Shown here: positions 6,010 through 9,971 of the stretch, one piece after another
How the letters are laid out: each line of letters opens with the position of its first letter
Position numbering within the stretch: the first letter of the stretch is position 1
Assembly (NCBI GenBank): GCA_015494035.1
Contig: WGBZ01000049.1
Span: 1 to 9,971 of the forward strand
DNA length: 9,971 nt
DNA from: Lysobacterales bacterium
GTDB lineage: Bacteria; Pseudomonadota; Gammaproteobacteria; Xanthomonadales; Marinicellaceae
Direction: 5' to 3'
The notes under the pieces: model-generated
What the model saw: the letters and a program-made list of their open reading frames with translations, nothing else
The model's database searches: none
Told to the model about the DNA's origin: nothing
Made by a program: the position numbers and the translations under genes

Positions 6010-7341
6010 ATGAAGAAAATCAAACAGGGATTAACGGTGAGAAGGGCAGCGGCGATACGCACCGACAGCCAACGGCGACAACTGCTAGCGGGCCTGGCCG
6101 GCCTGCCTGCGCTGCTATGGCGGAACAAGGCATCGGCCACCACACCCTTAGTCTGCGATGTGGCGGTGATCGGGGCGGGCGTGTTTGGCAGCTGGATAGC
6201 CTGGCACCTGGCCCAACATGGGCAGCAGGTGGTACTGGTGGATGCCTATACACCGGGCAATGGTTTGTCCAGCTCTGGCGGAGACACGCGCGTGACCCGC
6301 ATGGCGTACGGGCCGGATGCCATTTATTCGCGCATGGCGACCGAATCACTGACCCATTGGAAAGCACTGGATGCCCGCCACCGGCCATCCATACCGCTGT
6401 TCCACCCCACCGGCGTTTTGTGGTTGTCACGCCACCGCAATACGTATTTCGACCACAGCCTGGACACCCTGCAGGCCCTGGGCATTCCCACGCGGGTTTT
6501 TGACAGCCCGTCGGCCTTGCAACGGGCCTACCCGCAAATAGACTACCACGGCATTGGCACCGGCTTTCTGGAACCCGGCAGCGGCGCGCTGGCCGCGCGG
6601 CAGTGTGTGCGCGTGGTGGCCGAGGAGGCCATGCGCAACGGCGTACGCTGGTTGCAGGCCACAGCCGCCGCGCCTGAATCGGTGGCAAGCCAGAAAGGTA
6701 AGCGGCTGCGCATTCCCTTGCGCACGGCCACCGGTCCTGCGCAGTTGCTGGCCCGGCAGGCCGTGTATGCCTGTGGTGCGTGGTTGCCAAAAGTTTTTCC
6801 ACAACTGCTGGCCGGGCGCATTGTGCCCACCCGTCAGGAAGTGTTTTACCTGAACCTGAAGGCCGTGTCCGAATCATTGGCCGCCCGCTATGCGCCGGAT
6901 CGTTTTCCGGTGTGGGCCGACTTTAATGACGGCGATGTGTTTTACGGTATCCCCGATATGGCCGGCTACGGCTTCAAAATTGCCCATGACAAACACGGGT
7001 CGGTAATGGACCCGAACACTGCCGATCGCCGGGTCAGCGTGGCCGCTGAACGGGAAATGCGCGCCTACCTGCGCAAGCGCTTTCCCGAGCTGGCCGAAGC
7101 CCCCCTGGCCAGTGTGCGTGTGTGCCAGTACGAAAACACCTCCAATGGCGATTTTCTGCTGGACCGCCACCCGAGTCTGGACTCAGTGTGGCTGGCCGGT
7201 GGTGGTTCCGGACACGGCTTCAAACACGGCCCGGCCGTGGGCCGGTGGATGGCAGAGCTGGTCACCGGCACCCGCTCGCACACCCACCCGCGCTTTACCC
7301 TGGCCAGCAAGGGCACAACCCAAAAGCGGGAAGTGGTCTAG
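6010..7341 (+). CDS. FAD-dependent amine oxidase of the monomeric sarcosine oxidase / N-methyltryptophan oxidase family, with Tat-like signal
   Basis: Probably oxidises a secondary or N-methyl amino acid with release of H2O2; the substrate cannot be told from sequence. From ATG 6010 it has 443 residues. The N-terminus has a twin-arginine-like SQRRQLLAGL (20-29), a hydrophobic run and an ASA cleavage site (41-43), implying folded export by Tat. The Rossmann motif GAGVFG is at 55-60, with D78 ending the second strand. GGDTRVTRMAYG then matches the GDTR-R-AYG block of sarcosine oxidase. Near the C-terminus VRVCQYENTSNGDFLLDRHP holds C372, aligning with the cysteine that binds FAD covalently (Cys315 of monomeric sarcosine oxidase), followed by the SGHGFK motif. 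Start alternatives: GTG 6001, or GTG 6037, which has a better Shine-Dalgarno (AGGGA at 6026-6030) and still keeps the RR motif. The stop codon abuts the palindromic element. The family keeps about 390 residues, so the excess is the signal. Confidence 0.87.
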   Translation: MKKIKQGLTVRRAAAIRTDSQRRQLLAGLAGLPALLWRNKASATTPLVCDVAVIGAGVFGSWIAWHLAQHGQQVVLVDAYTPGNGLSSSGGDTRVTRMAYGPDAIYSRMATESLTHWKALDARHRPSIPLFHPTGVLWLSRHRNTYFDHSLDTLQALGIPTRVFDSPSALQRAYPQIDYHGIGTGFLEPGSGALAARQCVRVVAEEAMRNGVRWLQATAAAPESVASQKGKRLRIPLRTATGPAQLLARQAVYACGAWLPKVFPQLLAGRIVPTRQEVFYLNLKAVSESLAARYAPDRFPVWADFNDGDVFYGIPDMAGYGFKIAHDKHGSVMDPNTADRRVSVAAEREMRAYLRKRFPELAEAPLASVRVCQYENTSNGDFLLDRHPSLDSVWLAGGGSGHGFKHGPAVGRWMAELVTGTRSHTHPRFTLASKGTTQKREVV

Positions 7342-7504
7342 GGAAGCGCTGATCGAATCTGGCGCGAGCAGATTGTTGTGAAAAATTGTTCAGTTCAAGG
7401 CGCAAACCGCACGTAATAGCAAGGCTATTGCGAAGGTTTGCAACACAGAAATGGACGATTTTACGCCACAAGATGCCGTGTCACGATTCGATCAGCACTT
7501 CCCT
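7340..7504. mobile_element. MITE-like palindromic element with 20-bp terminal inverted repeats
   Basis: The ends are AGGGAAGCGCTGATCGAATC (7340-7359) and its inverse at 7485-7504 with one mismatch (consensus AGGGAAGYGCTGATCGAATC). The symmetry continues inward. GCAAACC (7402-7408) pairs with GGTTTGC (7435-7441), and AATAGC (7415-7420) pairs with GCTATT (7424-7429). All pairs centre on about 7422, so the whole element can fold into one imperfect hairpin with arms of roughly 67-80 nt. With GGAAG/CTTCC taken as the tips (7342-7502, 161 bp), the flanks are CTAG and CTGG, a possible decayed 4-bp target duplication. It encodes no protein, so it would be non-autonomous. It sits between two convergent genes and could end transcripts from both sides. 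Confidence 0.78.
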
Positions 7505-9971
7505 GGGGGAGCTTTTGCGGCGCAGGATGCGGCGGGCATTGAGCACCACCAGAATGGACGAAACGGACATGCCAATGGCGGCCATCCAGGGTTTGAGCAG
7601 GCCCATTACGGCCAGGGGCGTAATGGCCATGTTATAGGCGATGGCCCAGATGATGTTCTGGCGGATGATGCGGCTGGTGCGGCGGGCGGTCTCCCGCGCG
7701 GTCAGCAGGCCGCGCAAGCGGCCACCCATAAGCACCAGATCAGCGGCAGAGCGCGCGAGGTGGGCGCCCTGATTGAAGCTGAAGGAGACGTTGGCCTGGG
7801 CCAGCACCGGGGCGTCGTTAATGCCGTCGCCCACCATCACCACCTGCTGACCTGCCTCCTGTAAGGCCTTAACGTGGTTGATCTTGTGTTCAGGACGGAA
7901 ATTGCCGTGCCAACGGGCCACGCCCAGTTGCCCGGCCACCGCTTCCACAATGGCCGGCGCATCGCCGCTGACAATCTCGCAGTTGATGCCCGCCTGCTGC
8001 AAGGCGGCGATGGTTGCCGTGGCATCTGGGCGCAAGCGGTTGCTCAGTTGAAAGACACCGGCGACCGCGTGCTCGTTACCCAGCCAGACTTCCGTGCCCC
8101 GAGGAGACGGGGCTTTGTCCCGAACGGCCTGGCGTTGCGCTTCAGGCAACAGCGCCAGCACCCAATCCCTTTTTCCGGCGCGCCAACGTTGGCCTGCCAC
8201 ACGGCCTTCCATGCCCTTGCCCGGCACGGGCACTATGTCGCTGGCCTGCACATCGGCGTGCCTGCAGCCGTCAAAGGCCGTGGCGATGGGGTGGTGGTTG
8301 TCTTTTTCCAGTGCGGCAACAATGGCGCACGCCCTGGTTTGGTCCAGCTCAGCCAGGGGGTGCCAATGGCTGATGCGCATAGCAAATTCAGTTAAGGTGC
8401 CGGTTTTGTCGAAGACCCAGGTATGGCATTTGGGCAGTTCACCCAGGGCATCCAGGCTATTGATGAGTACGCCATTGCGCACCAGCTGCACACTAGCGGC
8501 GGTGAGCGCCGCCGGAGTGGCCAGGGACAGGGCGCATGGGCAGGTGGCCACCAGCACCGCCAACACCACCGGAATCAGGTTTTGCGGGTCGTAAATGCTG
8601 TACCAGCCGGCGGTAATGGCCGCCAGTACCAGGACCGCCGCCACAAACCAGCCAGCCAGCCGGTCCACCAGTTGCAGGCTTTTGGGCCGCTGCATTTGCG
8701 CCTGCTCCAACAAATCGGTGAGGGTGCCAAGAAAGGTTTCATTACCCAGGGCGACAGAACGCAGGTGCAATTCGCCCTGCAGGACTTTGGCCCCGGCCAG
8801 TACCGTGTCACCGGTTTGTTTGAGCACCGGCGTGGATTCGCCGGTGAGCAGGGATTCATCCAGCTCGGCCTGACCGGCAATCACCTTGCCATCACAGGGC
8901 ACCACTTCGCCACGCTGCACCACCAGCACATCGCCCTTGTGGATGCTTTCCAGCGGCACGTGTTCGGTGGCGGTTTTCTCCTGGCTTTTGCTCTGATGCC
9001 GGGGCGAATCCGGCAACAGGCGGCGCACGCTGACCGGCACCATGGAAGCCAGGGCCTCGCGTGCGTTCATGCCCTTGTGGCGCACGCCCATTTCCAGGTG
9101 GCGGCCGGCCAGCAGGAAAAACACAAACATGACCATGGAATCGAAATAAATGGCCTGGGTGTCGCCCTGCAACACGTGCCAGACGCTGAAGAAATAAGCC
9201 AGCGAGATGGACAGGGCCACTGGCACGTCCATGCCCAGGTGCCGGTTTTTGAGGTCACGCAGGGCATTTTTGACAAACACCGATCCGGCGTAGAAATACA
9301 CCGCCGTGGCCACCAGCATGCTGATCAAACCAAAAAAACGTTTTGAGGTGGCGTCCATGCCGTGAAAATCGGCACCATACAGGGCCACGGCGAACATCAT
9401 CACCTGCATCATGCCCAGCCCGGCCACCATCAGCCGCTTCATGCTGGCCTTGCGTTCGGCTTCCGGTGCGTCATCGGCGCTGGTGTTGGTGAGAATCGGG
9501 TGATAACCCAGTTGATCGATCACCGCCAGAATCTGGCTCAGCGGCAATTGCTGACGGTCGAAGTCCACCTGTAGCTGGCGGGTGATGGTGTTCAGGCGCA
9601 CGTCCTGCACGCCGGGCACTTCCCGCAACTGGCGATCAATCAACCAGCCGCAGGCCGAGCAATACAGGCCATCAATGCGAATGGAGGCGGTGTAGTCCCT
9701 GTCTTTGTCACCGCCGGGACGCGGCTGACAGACACGGGCGAAGGTGGCCGGGTCATCCCAGTGTTGCCACTGTTGCGGGTCGGGCAAAGCGCGTTCGCCG
9801 GGTTTGGCATCGCCCCGGTAGCGGTAGAAATCGCATTGGCCCTGGGCGCTGATAAACTGGGCCACGGCCCGACAGCCGTGGCAACAAAAGGCCTGCTCCT
9901 GACCATTGACTGGCAGTCGGATATCGACCCCGTCCGGAATCGGTTCGCCGCAGTGGAAGCAGGCTTGCGCC
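7481..9971 (-). CDS. ccoI: Cu+-exporting P1B-type ATPase, CcoI/FixI (CopA2) type; start just outside the window
   Basis: Pumps Cu+ across the inner membrane by ATP hydrolysis, in this subgroup for cbb3 cytochrome oxidase assembly. The visible part has 829 residues, and only the first few are missing. Order: an N-terminal cysteine domain with CFHCGEPI and FCCHGC, a mark of the FixI/CcoI group; an HMA metal-binding domain with CSACGW (104-109); four membrane helices; TGES of the actuator (376-379); helices 5-6 with the CPC copper site (477-479); DKTGT (521-525) with the phosphorylated Asp; HP (560-561); GDGIND (714-719); then helix 7 with YN and helix 8 with MSVSS, the Cu+ signature. The last residues after the helix 8 tail (REVLIES) and the TGA lie in the right terminal repeat of the palindromic element, so the native C-terminus was replaced. 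No ccoS follows. Neighbours on the 5' side lie outside the window. Confidence 0.93.
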   Translation of the reverse strand, partial: AQACFHCGEPIPDGVDIRLPVNGQEQAFCCHGCRAVAQFISAQGQCDFYRYRGDAKPGERALPDPQQWQHWDDPATFARVCQPRPGGDKDRDYTASIRIDGLYCSACGWLIDRQLREVPGVQDVRLNTITRQLQVDFDRQQLPLSQILAVIDQLGYHPILTNTSADDAPEAERKASMKRLMVAGLGMMQVMMFAVALYGADFHGMDATSKRFFGLISMLVATAVYFYAGSVFVKNALRDLKNRHLGMDVPVALSISLAYFFSVWHVLQGDTQAIYFDSMVMFVFFLLAGRHLEMGVRHKGMNAREALASMVPVSVRRLLPDSPRHQSKSQEKTATEHVPLESIHKGDVLVVQRGEVVPCDGKVIAGQAELDESLLTGESTPVLKQTGDTVLAGAKVLQGELHLRSVALGNETFLGTLTDLLEQAQMQRPKSLQLVDRLAGWFVAAVLVLAAITAGWYSIYDPQNLIPVVLAVLVATCPCALSLATPAALTAASVQLVRNGVLINSLDALGELPKCHTWVFDKTGTLTEFAMRISHWHPLAELDQTRACAIVAALEKDNHHPIATAFDGCRHADVQASDIVPVPGKGMEGRVAGQRWRAGKRDWVLALLPEAQRQAVRDKAPSPRGTEVWLGNEHAVAGVFQLSNRLRPDATATIAALQQAGINCEIVSGDAPAIVEAVAGQLGVARWHGNFRPEHKINHVKALQEAGQQVVMVGDGINDAPVLAQANVSFSFNQGAHLARSAADLVLMGGRLRGLLTARETARRTSRIIRQNIIWAIAYNMAITPLAVMGLLKPWMAAIGMSVSSILVVLNARRILRRKSSPREVLIES

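Noticed and set aside
6020..6877. 285-codon minus-strand open frame
   Set aside because: Antisense to the FAD oxidase, which carries clear family motifs. The Pro/Arg/Cys-rich translation has no recognisable fold.
8423..9346. 307-codon plus-strand open frame
   Set aside because: Antisense to ccoI, with composition and His/Gln richness typical of a shadow frame.

Overview
The window looks like a chromosomal segment of a gammaproteobacterium (less likely a betaproteobacterium). The RelA is monofunctional, with a degenerate hydrolase site and an EFDD synthetase motif, which goes with the RelA/SpoT split of those classes. The RNase P RNA is very close to the E. coli type A form, and a CcoI-type copper ATPase is present. 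No genus can be named from the sequence alone.

Layout. Positions 1-5645 are entirely on the minus strand. In transcription order (right to left) they hold: a small secreted protein built of nonapeptide repeats (5337-5645); two tandem paralogous genes of exactly equal length with an N-terminal helix-turn-helix-like region (4363-5220 and 3426-4283); the RNase P RNA gene rnpB (about 2936-3320); relA, whose ATG lies only about 20 nt beyond the rnpB 3' end (737-2917); and an M48 zinc-protease lipoprotein that runs off the left edge (1-684). To the right of a 364-bp divergent intergenic region (5646-6009) is a plus-strand, probably Tat-exported FAD amine oxidase of the monomeric sarcosine oxidase family (6010-7341). 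It converges on a minus-strand CcoI/FixI-type Cu+ P-type ATPase that lacks only its first few residues at the right edge (7481-9971).

Between these convergent genes is a roughly 161-bp, fully palindromic, MITE-like element with 20-bp terminal inverted repeats (7340-7504). One repeat encodes the last residues and stop codon of the ATPase. The other begins at the stop codon of the oxidase.

How the parts relate. The rnpB-relA-M48 block is housekeeping: tRNA maturation, stringent response and envelope proteolysis. CcoI supplies copper for cbb3-type cytochrome oxidase assembly, but no cco partner is visible here and no ccoS follows it. The stretch 3426-5645 is visibly more AT-rich than its flanks, holds only genes of unknown function and a tandem repeat, and reads as an accessory insert beside rnpB. 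The least-described items are the repeat protein with its structured leader, the twin paralogs with a shared C-terminal motif, the palindromic element, and the rnpB-relA junction.
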